Shown: positions 23,272 to 36,423 of the stretch, piece after piece | How positions within the stretch are numbered: the first letter of the stretch is position 1 | Layout of the letters: every line of letters begins with the position of its first letter | DNA from: Dillenia suffruticosa | Lineage: Eukaryota; Streptophyta; Magnoliopsida; Dilleniales; Dilleniaceae | Direction: 5' to 3' | DNA: 64,000 nucleotides | Assembly (NCBI GenBank): GCA_033439265.1 | Contig: JAVTVX010000001.1 | Span: 17,130,608-17,194,607, forward strand | Position numbers and translations under genes: made by a program | Notes under the pieces: generated by a model | Database searches by the model: none | What the model was told of the DNA's origin: nothing | What the model saw: only the letters and a program-made list of their open reading frames with translations

Positions 23272-24514
23272 TTAGAGCCTGAGATGCTGGAGGGAAGACA
23301 TCCCATCTAGCCCTTTCGCATTGAAATTGGCAACATAGTCTCTAATGGTGGTCGCTCTGTACTTTGGAGGATCATCATCCGACAACAATTCTTTAATGGG
23401 ACCGTAGAGTTTTGTTGATGGTAGAAGAGCGGTACTAAAGAAACAAGCCACCGAAACTCTTGGACCCTTAGAATTTGCCAGTACTCTATGTTCCACGCTT
23501 CTAAACTTGTCATTTGTTATGAGCTGAAACATCAAATAACGTGTAGTCAGTGCCCTACCTTTACGATTTACACTTCAATGCAAAGCACTTACCTGCAAAA
23601 GATCTCCAATATTGACAACCAGGGCTCCATGAACTGGAGGGACATCAAACCACTGATTTTCATGAAGGACTTGAAGGGCCCCAATTTCATCCTGAAGTAG
23701 CACTGTGAGGAAGTCATTGTCAGCATGTTTCGTAGTGCCCATAGTCAGTTCTGGCTCTGGGCAGGGTGGATAATAATGGGAGAGCAGAATAAGCCCCTCT
23801 CCGCAGTCCATGTCATTCAAATGATTAGGATTTAGACCAAGAGCCTCTGACAACAACTCAAACAAAGCAAACCCCAGCCTTTGTATCTGCTTCGAGTACT
23901 CAATAAGTACATCCCTACAAGTTTACAAAATCAGCTTCGGAAACTGAACCAATAAATGGACAAATTTGTCAAATATATTGATCACAAAACCTGCAAGCAG
24001 CTGGCAACTCCTTTGGCTTGGGAGGATGAGGAGCCATAAGGCAATAAAGGGTATCCCTCCAATTAGCTGCCGGTGCACTAAACAAATCAAAGTTGCAATT
24101 AAAGACCACTGGTTTAGTGTACTCACGTGTGTAGAACCCTTTCTTCACCTGAAGATCTTGCTTATTAAATCGACGAACTCCATCCAACATTTCCTCCAAA
24201 ACATTTACAGGAATCCCATGATTGACCACCTGAAAGAAACCCCATATCTCTGATGCTTCCTGGACTCTCTTTACAATCTCCTTTCTCAATACAGGATCAT
24301 TGTTGATGCCTCCAAGGTCTATCACTGGTATACTAAATTGACTGTTGCAAGTGTCTGACTTCTTCTCGAATTCATCTGGGGGTTGCATGAATATCCGAGG
24401 AACTTTTGTTACCCCTGAATCAACGAGTCCTTTAACTCCTTCCTTGGATTCATCAAATGCTTTTAATTCACTCAGCCGATCATAATTATCCAGAATTTCA
24501 CCAGAGTTCACCAT
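23272..24514 (-). CDS. 2OG-Fe(II) dioxygenase, ACC oxidase homolog type (copy C)
   Basis: Three exons: 24514-23991, 23914-23593 and 23523-23272, encoding 365 aa. Introns are tiny here (76 and 69 bp), in phases 2 and 0, all GT-AG. DIOX_N contains [16 protein letters not shown]. The iron ligands are H238-A-D240 and H294, and the 2-oxoglutarate motif is R304-V-S306, so catalysis should be intact. Position 239 is Ala where the other copies have Thr or Ser, a normal variation of HxD. It ends [14 protein letters not shown], close to copy B. It is the 5'-most member of the minus-strand array and the one nearest the HR-lesion gene. A soluble oxygenase of specialised metabolism is inferred; the substrate is unknown. 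Confidence 0.93.
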
Positions 24515-26233
24515 TTTTATATTTTGTCTTGAGACCTATTTTCATTGAGAACGCCCACGAGAAGGTATTCCAATCAAGGGATAAACGAAGATGCCGGTTT
24601 TTCATGGTAAAGAGTCTAAATAGAACAAGCAAACAAAACACGTTTAACATGTATGACTGGCAATTGGAATTGGACAATACACCGGAAGGACCGGTAGCTG
24701 AAATGGGAGGATACGCCAGAAGTTATGTGGTGGTCCTTTTTTTTTTCATTTCTTTTTTAATAGGAACCTCAACAGCTGAGTCACTACTCTTAAGAAAAGC
24801 TACTTTTAAGTGTACAACTGTGCAATACAAATTTTAAAAGTCGAATCATATACCTTACAAAAGGGTTGGTGGTACATGTTCTGCTAATTAGCACGGGATT
24901 GGAGAGCATGAGGTGGTTTTACTTGCACTAAATACATTTTTTTAATAATTAATTGATATCTGAAATTATATTTCGATTAATCCGATTCAAATATTATTAG
25001 ATCTAATTTAAAGGGAGCTCAAATACACCGGACTAAAAAGCATCACTAATATTTTATTTTCTAGGTCCAAATTGCCTATTCTACATCATTCACTAATATT
25101 CCATTTACATTTTTTGGCTTTGTCTTTAGAAATTCAGCAATGCTCATGACCCAATACTAAATGCATACACTTTCGACGCACTGATCAAACCTTTTCTTTT
25201 CGAACCATTCGAGAGAGCTTTTCATCTTAGGATTAAGAAGCTACTCGTCCAAATTTTATAGATTGCAGAGTTAGAAGCCACCGAAACAATCGAGGAAATA
25301 AACCTATGATTAGGAAAGATCGACCATTAATAACTGAAAATAAGGTTAAAGGATTGTATTTTTCTCGAGTATGTCATTGATATAAACCCAGACCCAACAA
25401 TAATTTAGCGCTGGTGTTGGCCAAGATGTTAACTAAGCCTGAGAAACTGAACTCACAGAGCTTTCTCAAAGACTACCCTTAACAATGTCATCACATATTA
25501 TTCTAATATTTTACATTTCAGATAATTATATTGTTTATATTTACCATGTATTCAATTTATATATATATTATGAATCATATATTTATAAATTCACAAATAT
25601 AATTTGCCACCCTAAAATCAAATTCTGACTCCGCCACTGATCAAGATAGTTAACGTTTGTGATGATTTTAGATTTTTTTTTTTTGTGTATTGTTTGTCAT
25701 TCCAGCAGTGGAGTCATGATTTGATTTCAGGTGTGCTGATCACTTGGCAAGGCTTCCTTGTGTGCATAATGTGCTAACGTAGAGCCACTTAGTGATCACC
25801 GCATCAGCACATCGTCAGCCAAAGAGTTGCCTGAAAAGAAGCAAACCCAGAAACACATGTTTCAAGATTCAGATTCACCACCAAGGGCCAATTTTGCATC
25901 AAAATCCCAGCACTTGAATTGACAGAAAGTGACAAAAGCTGAGAGCATCGCATCAATGCAGGGGAAAATGGTGGATGGTGAAGCAGGGAGAACATACTTC
26001 TAGAGAGAAAAAAACATATTCCTTTCATCAGGTCCATCGACCAATTTCCTAAGATCTAAAACAAAACTAAGCATGTAAGAACAGTATAAAAATAAACACA
26101 CCCCCCAAAATGAAAATGTTTAAAACCAAATGGAAAATGGTACAACCGCCAAAAATGTAAGCCCAGAACATGAACACGTCCACAGGCAGCTTTGATTGTG
26201 TGTGGGGAATGCTAGTGACATGAGAACCGAGTC
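24515..26233. other. Intergenic DNA between copy C and the HR-lesion gene
   Basis: Contains the promoter side of copy C and the 3' region of the minus-strand HR-lesion gene. The open frame on the plus strand at 24457-24837 overlaps exon 1 of copy C antisense and has no family signature. Nothing else supported. Confidence 0.45.
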
Positions 26234-28537
26234 TTAAACTGTTTTTGTCTTGGGAGCCTTCTTTTTCACTTGCCTTCTAGGCATCGAGTTCTTCATGCCC
26301 ACGAAGAAAAGCAAGGCTCCAACTAGTGCCAAGTTCTGCAATCCCAAAATATCCAAAAAAAAAAAAAAAAATGTATTAGTTATGACTTCTAGTTTAAGTT
26401 ACGATGGAATTTTACAGGTCCTAATTGATATCAAACCTGTGTAAACTTGACAAACAGCTGAGCAAATTCTTTCTTGTCAGCATCATAGTTGTAGAAGTCA
26501 TACATGATGGGTGTAACAAAGAGCTGATGCACAAGCTAGTAAAGAATGCAATGTAAGTGTCAGTCTAGAAAAACAAAACCACAAAATTCAGCGAAAGGAA
26601 GTTGCAGAAAAAACTATATACCAATAGTGAAGCACCAAGTGAGCTTCCAAAGATGAAAATGAGGCCTCCAAGACACTTCAGAGCTATTGCTGTGGCGACC
26701 ATGTACTTGATCTGCAAATAATAACAAAGTCATAAACTATAATAAAGAAGCTAATTTGTATGCGGCAAGGTATCAGCAACATCAGAATTGATTTTACCTC
26801 AAATTCTGGAATTTTAACCCCAACATGAGCTGAAATATGCCTTGAGAACACATTAACTTTGGGTCTCAGAGCCTTCGCTGCAGGACCACCATCAATGCCA
26901 AATTCATTAAACCTGTATGCAAAAATTCAGAGCGTCAACAGTAGACACCAAGCATCACAGTAGTGAAGGATTGTGAAAGTCGTATCAATTCACACAGCAA
27001 CAGACAGTAAAACTTGTACTCTCAAAATCTAGAACATCCAATATGGGAGAGTAGGACAATTTAGGAACTCCAAAAGAATCCAATGGCTGTCCCTTTCAGC
27101 CGGAATGTAAGACATAGACAGGCACATGAAGCACTTTCCAAGTATCTTTCCACAAATAGAATGAAATTCAATCAAAGGCTCACTTGCATAGTATTAACAA
27201 ATATCATAACAAAGAGAAAAAAGATGCAAGGAAAAGTTGCTTAGATGGATACAAATCCACATTTCGTGGAAAGAAAGGATAATCCAATCAAGAGTGGCCC
27301 ACAACCACTTTTCAAAGTTTAGCTGCATATGTCTCACACATGTTCTAATTTAAACCCTCATCCACAATTCCAATACCAGTATTCCCTGTGTCACATTCAG
27401 GTTTGAAAGAAATGTCTAATGAATATTTAACAAATCTAAATTGTTGATTGAAACTAAAAAATTAAAGCAAGTGTAAGATTTTACATTTTCACTATTCCAA
27501 TTAAATAGAGGTTGAAGAGCTATCGAAGATTAAGTTAAGCACAACTAAATTAATAGACAAATGAAAAAAATTCTGCTCCTGGACTGAAGAACCTCTATTG
27601 CTTCTTCTGAGACAGATGGGTTTAACTCCTATTTAATAGGGACAGAGCTGGGAAATTTTCAATTATCAACCCAGGTACAAAGTGGTGACAGCTTAGCCCC
27701 TCCTACCAGATCATCAAAGAAAGTGGTATTATCTGCATCAAACTTTTGAGGAAAGAAATCTGAAGAGAATGTAAGACCACACGCAAGCCAGTCACACGAT
27801 TTATGAAGCATGTAAATCTAAATTCACTGTCTCATATCAACAATATGCTAAAGAAGCAATCAAGCAAGACCTTTAAGCACATGCGAGATAATTGTTTTCG
27901 AAATCCTTGAACTGCAGTTTTTGTTAAAGATGAAGCCGGACCCAAATAACCCCAGCATTATCCAAGGACCCTTCCCCCTTGAAACCAGAACAAGCAGAAG
28001 TTTAGAGTGATCCAACCAATCCCCTCACTCTCTTTCCTAGTGCATACATTTCAAAACAAATTGGCAAAATCATTTCCAGTGCCAAGATCACATCAATACT
28101 CCAGACATACATTGAACGACAGAAAGAAAATAGATAGGAAGGGCAGAGACTTTGGCTTTAGTGAAATTTCAAATCTGACTTTGCTCATTAATAACAACAG
28201 CTGCTTACACCAAAAGCAAAAGACTAGGACCAAACTAAAAGTGCAGTGGATGATATGAATGAGCCACAACTATAATGTACAGTTCCAATCCTTTAAATAA
28301 ACAGAATAAATCAAAATCAAGCTACCAGGTCACAAGGCACCTGGAGGAAGAAGAAGTGGAATATGGACTCGGACTTTAGATCCAACAACGTGATAGGTAC
28401 GATCAACTCAATTGTCATGGACTATAAAGCTCTACTGCTGTCCCAAGTTGGGGGTAGGGTAAAGGAAGGGCAAAAAAAATAAAAGAAAATAACATAAAAC
28501 ATGGAAAAAATTCATTTTTTCTCTCTTGTTTGTGGAC

Positions 28538-28568
<31 letters not shown>

Positions 28569-29223
28569 CCCTCTCTCTCTCTCCCCTCTAATAGATGAAA
28601 ATCATCATGGAAAATTCAAGTGAAAGTTCCTCCTAATTCAACCAAGGGGAACATTTTCATGGGAGTAAATTTGATGCCCTAAGTTGCTATTCTCCTACCA
28701 CGCGTCCTTTGGTGCAAAAATTAGTCCAGCAATTTAAAATCTTGCGATTAATGCTAGAAACTCACACAGAAATTCTAGATAAAAACCCTAATTTCGAATC
28801 CCTTTGTAAAAAACTGCGTCTGCAAAACAATTAAGTGCTTAAGCGAAACCCCATAAGCAGGTTTATCAAGAAAACAGAACAAAAATTACTCGATAATGGC
28901 ATTAGCAACAGATTCAAAACTCAAATCATTTCCACAATGACCAGGACTCTGAAACATCACATCTATACAAATCTAAGCTGACAGTACAGTCAGAGAGGAA
29001 GTCCCTAAATAGATTAGATCCAAACACAAACAGCACATAGTCCAAAACCGTAGCACTTAAAAAACAGCCAAAATAACAAAGCAAATGCCAAACAATTCTC
29101 ACAGATCTGAAAAAATAAATACAGAGAGAGAGAGAGAGAGAATGGAGTTGCTCACTCTTGCCAAGCCGAGAGAATAAAGATGGAAGCGAAAAGCACTCTC
29201 CCAACGAACGACACGAGAGCCAT
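26234..29223 (-). CDS. HR-like lesion-inducing protein (PF05514 type), copy 1
   Basis: Five exons: 29223-29156, 26912-26798, 26711-26622, 26535-26437 and 26335-26234, giving 157 aa, the usual length. The protein starts MALVSFVGRVLFASIFILSA, a first membrane span, followed by the family motif FNEFGIDGGPAAKAL (about residues 24-38). Further spans cover about residues 64-92 (VATAIALKCLGGLIFIFG) and 126-138 (LALVGALLFFVGMK). It ends in a basic tail RRQVKKKAPKTK. This is a small DoxX-like four-helix membrane protein. Family members were named for inducing lesions when over-expressed; their biochemical role is unknown. Intron 1 is 2.2 kb, the rest are short. GA runs lie close to the start codon, both in the leader (29254-29272) and in intron 1. 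Its paralog is at 33930-36423. Confidence 0.92.
28540..28588. repeat. (CT)n microsatellite in intron 1 of HR-lesion copy 1
   Basis: CT run with CCCC interruptions. Confidence 0.85.
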
Positions 29224-29253
29224 TGATCGTACAGACACGAACAGCTCTGGGAA

Positions 29254-29272
29254 GAGAGAGAGAGAGAGAGAG
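29254..29272. repeat. (GA)n run in the 5' leader of HR-lesion copy 1
   Basis: GA on the plus strand (CT in the mRNA sense), about 30 bp upstream of the minus-strand ATG. Confidence 0.8.
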
Positions 29273-29955
29273 AGGAGGGAGAGAGTCGAGAGACCGTGGT
29301 TATGTGTTGGCTGGAGGGTAAAAAGGCCCTTAAAAACCTGTGAATATCGGCCGTGATTTTTGGAAAGGCCACTGGACACTGTTCAAAAACACCAGATGCT
29401 GGAGACTATAGTCGCGGCTGTACAAATGGAAGGTACTCGCGATTAAGGAGGCCCCGTTTACGTACTATCAACCAATAGAATTCTGACATGTCATCAATCA
29501 ACACGTGTTTGAAAATCTCCCTGGATTTCCTTTGAATTTCAACAGTGCCCTTCCACATGATTTCCCCTCCGTTTCATTCTGTCCCCATGTCTTTTGAAAT
29601 TTGAAATTAGGACTTTTGGTTGAAATTATGTGCGATAAGGAAAAAAAATATGACAAGAGGAGTAGACGTAAGAGAGAAGTATGGGCAAAGTGAGATCAAA
29701 GGAAACTAAGGAATTTATAGAATTAATTATTATTAATATATATATAGAAGTAAATAACAAGTCAGGCATGGAGTGCGGTTCCCATCCATCTGCCCTGAAT
29801 CTAATTCTACTAAAGTATGCTGGCAACCAGCATCACTTTCATAACCCTCCTTTTTTTCAACTTTGTTCTTTCTGCTTGTATGCAGATGAGAAACCCCTCC
29901 CACGTCTGTTCCACCCACTTGCACCCCAAAACTTTGTTCCTTCACTCTTAAAGCT

Positions 29956-30012
<57 letters not shown>
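29956..30012. repeat. (CT)n microsatellite
   Basis: Uninterrupted CT run of about 28 units. Confidence 0.95.
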
Positions 30013-30016
<4 letters not shown>

Positions 30017-30036
30017 TTCTCATTAAATCTACTAAA

Positions 30037-31225
30037 AATTATCATATATTACGATAATATTTAATTTTATTATAATATATTATATAACGTTGATTTGATT
30101 TTGAGTATATTTAATTTTATTTATTTTTGTATTTATATCAATTGTTTTAAAACTTGTACCAATAAATTTTTTTATATAAATTTAATATATTTTAATAATT
30201 CAATAAAACAATAAAGTATTAGATTTAATCCTTTTTATATTATTTCTAATATTTTTAATATAGTATTAGAGTATATTCATCTATTTTTTATATTCATATT
30301 ATTTTATATTTTTAATATGGTAACTCACTTTGAACCTAAATTAGAGCTCAGAATCAGAACCTGAGCCAACGCTTGAGTCAGAGCCAGAACCAGCTATAGA
30401 GTCAAAGAGTCAAAACCAGAGAGCCTATGAATTGAACTAATACACTTATTGTTTCTTTTCAATTTAAATGATTTTTATTATACTAAATTGAATTTAAGGA
30501 GATGTGAAAATTTATCATATATTATGAAAATGTTTAATTTTGTTAAAATATATTATGTATTAATATTAAATCAATTATTGATTTGATTTTAAGTGTGTTT
30601 AACTTTATTTATTTCTATATTTGTAATAATGGTTTCTATATTTGTAACAATGGATTTCTATATAAATTCAATATATTGTAATAATTTAATGAAATAATAT
30701 GGTATTAGATTTAATAATTTTATATTGTTTCCAATATTTTCAATATGATATTAAAATTATATTTATGTACTTTTCATATTCATATGATTTTATATTCTTA
30801 ATATGATATCAGAAGCTAAATCTAAATTCAGAGCCAGAGTTAGCGCCAAAATCAAAGAGCCAAAACCAAAGAGTTAATGCATTGCTTCCACTAATAGATT
30901 CATCGTCTCTTTTAAATTTAAGTTATTTTTATATATACCATATTGAATATAAGGTTAATTTTATTAAAAAATATTATATATCATAATCAAATCAATTATT
31001 AATTTGATTTTATATATTTTTATATTTGTAACAATTATTTCTATATTTATAATAATATACTTTTTATATAAATTCAATATATTATAATAATTCAATGAAA
31101 CAATAAAGTATTATTTTTAATATTTCTATATTACTTTCAATATTTTCAACATAATATTAGAGTTATGTTTATCTATTTTTCACATATATATTATTTTATA
31201 ATTTTAATAAAATCAATAATAAAAA
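30037..31225. repeat. AT-rich tandem array, about 2.6 units of about 450 bp
   Basis: Units start near 30037, 30505 and 30955. Each opens with a TTATCATATATTA...TTTAATTTT...ATATTAT block, then GATTTGATTTT, then AATTCAATATATT...AATTCAATGAAACAATA, and then a TTTTCAATATGATATTAGA-like stretch. Units 1 and 2 each carry a GAGCCAGAACCA-rich segment (about 30340-30420 and 30825-30870). The last unit is partial. Some motifs recall LTR and primer-site junctions of retroelements, so it may descend from amplified LTR-related DNA, but that is uncertain. Confidence 0.65.
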
Positions 31226-33709
31226 TCTCTGAAGTATCACCCAAATTTGTTTTAAACTCAAGTTTCAAACAAGGTATCATCAAGTATTTTCTTTAATTTT
31301 GAATGAGATTTCATATTATTCTTTTACTTCAAAAAAAGGGTTGTCGCGGTCTGATTAACTTTTCTTTAGAAGTCCTATAATATATAATCTAAAAAAGGTT
31401 GTTAATAGGATTTGACGAGCTATGCAGGATGATTAAACTATTTTCGCCAAAAATGGTTTACAAGATATGATGTGGGGTTGATGTAAACATAGATGATCAT
31501 ATCTCATTGATCATAAATGATTTGAAATCGAAATCAAAATTGAAATTGAATTCAGAACTATTGTAACCTTTAAAAGTACCTAAAGTTTATATTACTAAAT
31601 GTATTTTTACGTAAACAATTAAAAGATATTTTATATGAAAAAACGTGTTAAGAATTTTTATTTAATACTTACACGTTACTAAGTTCTCTCAAAATTGTTT
31701 AACTTTTCTAGTATTACCCATTCTTTTGATATTAATTACCCTACCATAAAAAATTGAGACATTGCAAAAGTGCCAAAGTTATTGAAAAGATTGATGATTT
31801 CTTTAGGCCTAAGAGAGGCACCCTAAGATATCTTAGATGCAGGAAGCTTGGGGACTGCATTCATAACTTCTGCACTTTGAGTGCTTTTAAAATTCTATAA
31901 TTATACTTTTCTTGAAGGTTTTTTTTGGTAAAATTCTTATTTGTGCTATTATATCTTGTTTTATTTATAATTAAAATAATTAAAATAATTGTTTTAAATA
32001 CAAAATTTATAAATAGAAATTAAATTTCTCATACAATAAATAAAAGTTAAAACTTTGATTATGTCAATAATTTCTTTTTAAAAACTTGTCTACTTTCGGT
32101 TGAATTTAATTTTAATTTTCTTAAACCAGCCCATCAGGCATCTCTATTTTATCACATATACAATAATCAAAAACTTTGTACTAAAATTAAATTCAAATAA
32201 TCGTCACTGTCTACACTCATTCATCGAATTTCAAAGGGATGATACAATATATGTTCTATATAGAGTAGGGATGATAAGTTCTATTTTTTCTCCTTTTATT
32301 TGTTTAATCACTTATATAATATTCGGCTCATTGTAGTACTCATATAGAATAATATAACACTCATAGTAGGGAGGGTAATATTTGACCCGACCCGACGGGT
32401 ATCTGATTAATTCAATCCGACGAATCAAATTTTTTTTAATTAAAAAATAGATTAAGAGACTTTTTTTAATCAGGTCAATTCGTATATGAATTTAACTTTA
32501 GAAAATTCAATCCGACTCTAACCCTACACTCAAATATGAATTTTAATAATATAAAATTAAGTTTTAACAAATTTCATTTCTCTAAAACAATTTGAAACTA
32601 TCATATCCACCGTCTGAGATCAAAAACACTTGATGGTAGTGATGAATATCTTTATTAACAAATAGGATAGATTTTAAGTTTTTGATGTAGACGATGAGGT
32701 CAGGTTTTAATTGAAAATAGATGAGGTTAATAATGTTTTGTGCTTCTATAGTCAAATAATTGGTGTTTTTACTGTTTTCACATATCTTAAGCTGATTGAT
32801 TTTGGATTGATGCTAAAGCATTTAATTTGATCGGATGGAAATGGGGTGCCTTTGATAGAGAAGGGAAGAAGAACACATAAATTTAGGGAATGGGAAAGGA
32901 CAAAAAAGTATAATGGGGTCAGGTGATTAAAAGACGATAAGTTCAATTCAGTTCAATTTTATGAAAAAAGAAAAAAAAATATATAATATGGGATATGATT
33001 TTTTATTTTAATTATCAAGTAAAGTCAAGGTTAGATATAAATTATAATGTTAGGGTTTCGAATCAAATATGATAATATCAAAAAGCGCATTATATCCATC
33101 CTGCTCTTATCCCCAACTCATAGTTTATTGTTACGGTGATACGATGTTCATTATTATGATGATAATAAACTCAAAATTCAATATTATCATTATATTAATT
33201 TAATAACAACACATAGATATTATTTACACTCATAAGACGTAAGTTTAAAATTTTTTATAATTATTATTCATAAATTAAACATTTTACGGACCATTAGTAT
33301 TTAGGTAAAAATATGTTGATAAAATCATCATATATTCTTCGGTCGGCGGATCGACTAATAAAGTGGTAGTATTCTAATATTTTAATTGTGTAATTTCCGA
33401 AAATAAGTAATTCATCATTGTTCCCTTCTTGGTTTATTTTGTTTTCTTTTTTCTTATTTATTTTTGGACATTGACCAGCTCAGTTAAATAATTTGTTACC
33501 ATCCGAATTTACTTATTTTCTATTCTAGATAATGAGCAGTAATTTTACAATCCAGTTTACTTAATAAGGTTCTAATTAGGTCTCATTTTGCCGAGATTAC
33601 CCAAATAAATAGACAGTATTAGAAGTACAGAGACCTGAAGAGCTGTGGGCAAACAGTCATTTATCCGGAAACAGAGTCCAATCTTGAAAGTGAGGGTGAA
33701 GTTTGGGCG

Positions 33710-33738
33710 CCCCCCGGGGGGGCGGGGGGGGGGGGGGG
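33710..33738. repeat. Poly(C)/poly(G) tract
   Basis: C6, G7, C, G15 in a row, preceded by TTTGGGCG. It lies about 190 bp upstream of the HR-lesion copy 2 start codon. Confidence 0.9.
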
Positions 33739-33929
33739 AATCACTGTTAACAATATTTGTTGAGCTAGGAGTCTTTTTTTGACCGCGTCAGGCAAAAGCT
33801 TTAAAGCCAACATACAAAACTCAAAAAGACAAAGACACAGACATAGTTGGGTCTCGTTCGAGGTCGGAGAGAGAGAGAGTGAATCGTCCGAGATTGGCTG
33901 CGCAGACATCAACAACAGAGACAGTAGTT

Positions 33930-36423
33930 ATGGGTTTTATTTCATTTCTGGGTCGACTTCTCTTTGCTTCTCTCTTCATTCTCTCTGCTTGGCAGATGTA
34001 AGCCTCTCTCTCTCTCTCTCTCTCTATCTCGCTCTTCTAAATTTTGACTAGGGTAACGATTTTTGGTTGCTGGATCTGGGTTTTGAATACTAGATTTGAT
34101 GTGTTTACTTGGAGGGTTCAATTGGGTTAGCATTTAATGGGATTAATTGTCTAGGTGATTTATTTTCTATTTTGGGATTTTTTTTTTCATTGATGGATCA
34201 AGCTTGGGAATTGTTAGTTTTTAGTGAAATTTATACATGGTTAAAGTCTAAAGAGAATTTAGTTGTAAACTATGCACATATTTGGATATTTGGCATTCAA
34301 CAAAAGCAAGAGGTGCTAAATAGGGTAACTGTTTATTTACAAAATGGTTTGGACACTATCTTCAGCATTTGGCAATGGGTTTGCCCCAATTATAATGATT
34401 ACTTCCGATTCAGCTATTATTCTGGCATTTTTACCAAAACTGGAGATTTAGTATTGATCTGGTTTTCAATATTAAGTCTAGTCACTGGATCATCATCCCT
34501 GTAGATTTGATAAATCCAAGAAATATGCAAGGTTAGAGCCCAGGATCTTGTTAGTGTGGTATCTTGCAGGGCATTGGACAGAGACAAATACCTAGTTGAA
34601 GTGTCTGTACAAGAATAATTTTCCTAGCCGCCGTGTTATGTTTAAGAATGTTTATGGTGATGTGGTCGACATCATTTATTTATGTAATTCTAGCTATTTT
34701 GAATCCATATTCGGTCGTGAAATCCATATCCTTTCACCCTATTGGTAATGTGTGCAAGTGGTTTAAATTGATTGCTTGATTAGTTCTAACAAAGAATGGA
34801 CTACTTGATCAGAACTTCTTTTTCTCTCTCTCCCCTTCAAGATGGTCCATCTGTGTGGCCTTGATATGGGGGTTTTTTTTTTCACTGGTGCTTGCATGAT
34901 CTAATTTCTATATTTTGTTGATAGCAGTCTGAATCTTTTTCATCCTTGTTGAAAATCTTTTGCCTTGCGCTTGTTCTAGGGTTGATGAGCTTCCTGCTTG
35001 TTTGTGGTTGCGCGCTTGGTGTTTGATTTAACCAGAAGAGTTTCAATTAGTTTACAACAGTACTTAAAAATTGTCTCGCCCCAAGTCCTGTATACAACTA
35101 GTTGATTGTTAAATTTGAGAATATTTTCCTATTGGATAATATTTTATATCACCGAATTAATTTAACCATTTTGTCACCCCACTAAATGCCAAAAGGATGT
35201 TCTTCCCTTACTCTTCCGAACAAAAAGATTAATCTTCTTGCACATCCTGTGTGACAAACTGGTGAAGATGGAGGTGTGACATAATATTGTCCATTTTTCT
35301 ATTCTTACTTATAGGGGAACAATTTACTCTAGGGCCTGCTTCTTGTTGTAATATTGGAATCTACTATATACTTAGAAGCACCATCTATTAATATTGAGTT
35401 TCCTTTACCATTTTTGACCCCTTTAACTTGATCTCAGTATTGTAACTTATAGTTGTATAGCTATACTTCTCAAATCTCCTCTACTTGGGGGAAAGATTTG
35501 ATTTGATTCAACCCCTTGTGTTAGATTGAGCAGTAGCTCCTGTCTTATGCTTATGTATCCTTCATTTCTTAGGTTTAAAGTAGATTTACAATTGAGGACT
35601 TAAAATCTGATTCCCTAAGATTGAGTTGGTACCTTACTGATGCTACATTTATATGTAGGTTCAATGATTTTGGTATCGATGGTGGGCCGGCGGCAAAGGA
35701 GTTCAAATTTAAGTTTGATATCATAGATAAGTACCTAACTTCTAAGCTGGGAATAAGTCTGCCACAAATTGACGTAAGTAGCCACAAAATTTCTGCATTT
35801 ATTTCATCTACTCTGTCTTTTGCGCCTTGTGGATAAATTCGGTGTGTTTCCTTTTCTTTCTTGTTTTCTTTTTAACTTGGAGACATTCTATGCAGGCTAG
35901 ACATTTGGTTGCGACTAGCATTGCTGTTAAGGGGATTGGAGGTTTTCTATTTGTGTTTGGCAACTTGTTTGGTGCTTTTCTCCTTGTAAGTATCAACTAC
36001 ATCCTTTTTTTCTTTTTCTGCCTATGTAATTAAATTAGCCAAGTGGCTAGTCATTACCGTTTCATCATGCTTTTAATATCCTTTTGTACCCGTTGACAGT
36101 TGCTGTCTGCATCCCCTCCTCTGTTTGCCTTGTACAAGACTGATTTTGGAAGCCCAGATTTCTACACCTCCCTTGATGAAAACTTGCCGGTAGTTTCCAA
36201 TCTCTGTTCCAAAAAAAAGAGTCTTTACATGCTCAAAATTTGATTCTCCCTCCCCTTCACCCCCCCCCAAAAAAAGCTGTGAAGAAGTTAATTCTGGTTG
36301 TGATATTTGATATGCTTGCAGAAAATTGCACTTTTTGCCGCCTTACTTTTCTTTGTGGGAATGAAGAATTCACTCACAAGGAGACAGCTCAAGAAGAAAA
36401 GCCCAAAACTGAAGGCATCATAG
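33930..36423 (+). CDS. HR-like lesion-inducing protein (PF05514 type), copy 2
   Basis: Five exons: 33930-33997, 35659-35773, 35896-35985, 36100-36189 and 36322-36423, giving 154 aa. It starts MGFISFLGRLLFASLFILSA and carries the family motif FNDFGIDGGPAAKEF. Spans lie near residues 5-22, 64-100 and 123-138 (IALFAALLFFVGMKNS), with a basic tail RRQLKKKSPKLK. Exons 1, 2, 3 and 5 have exactly the same lengths as in copy 1 (68, 115, 90, 102); exon 4 is 90 versus 99. The difference lies in the variable loop between the last spans. It is likely a membrane protein of the secretory system linked to stress or cell death; function inferred from family only. A CT run (about 34005-34030) begins intron 1, right after the donor site. 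Confidence 0.93.

Larger units (their letters stand above)
29380..33700. other. AT-rich divergent intergenic region
   Basis: Lies between the divergent starts of the two HR-lesion paralogs. It holds a CT microsatellite (29956-30012) and a three-unit AT-rich tandem array (30037-31225). At about 32360-33120 is a diverged dispersed repeat that starts with a GGGTAATATTTGACCCGACC-like stretch and has AT-rich flanks. No protein gene is supported. Confidence 0.5.

Noticed and set aside
24457-24837. 126-aa plus-strand open frame near dioxygenase copy C
   Set aside because: Its start is antisense to exon 1 of an intact gene and it has no recognisable motif.
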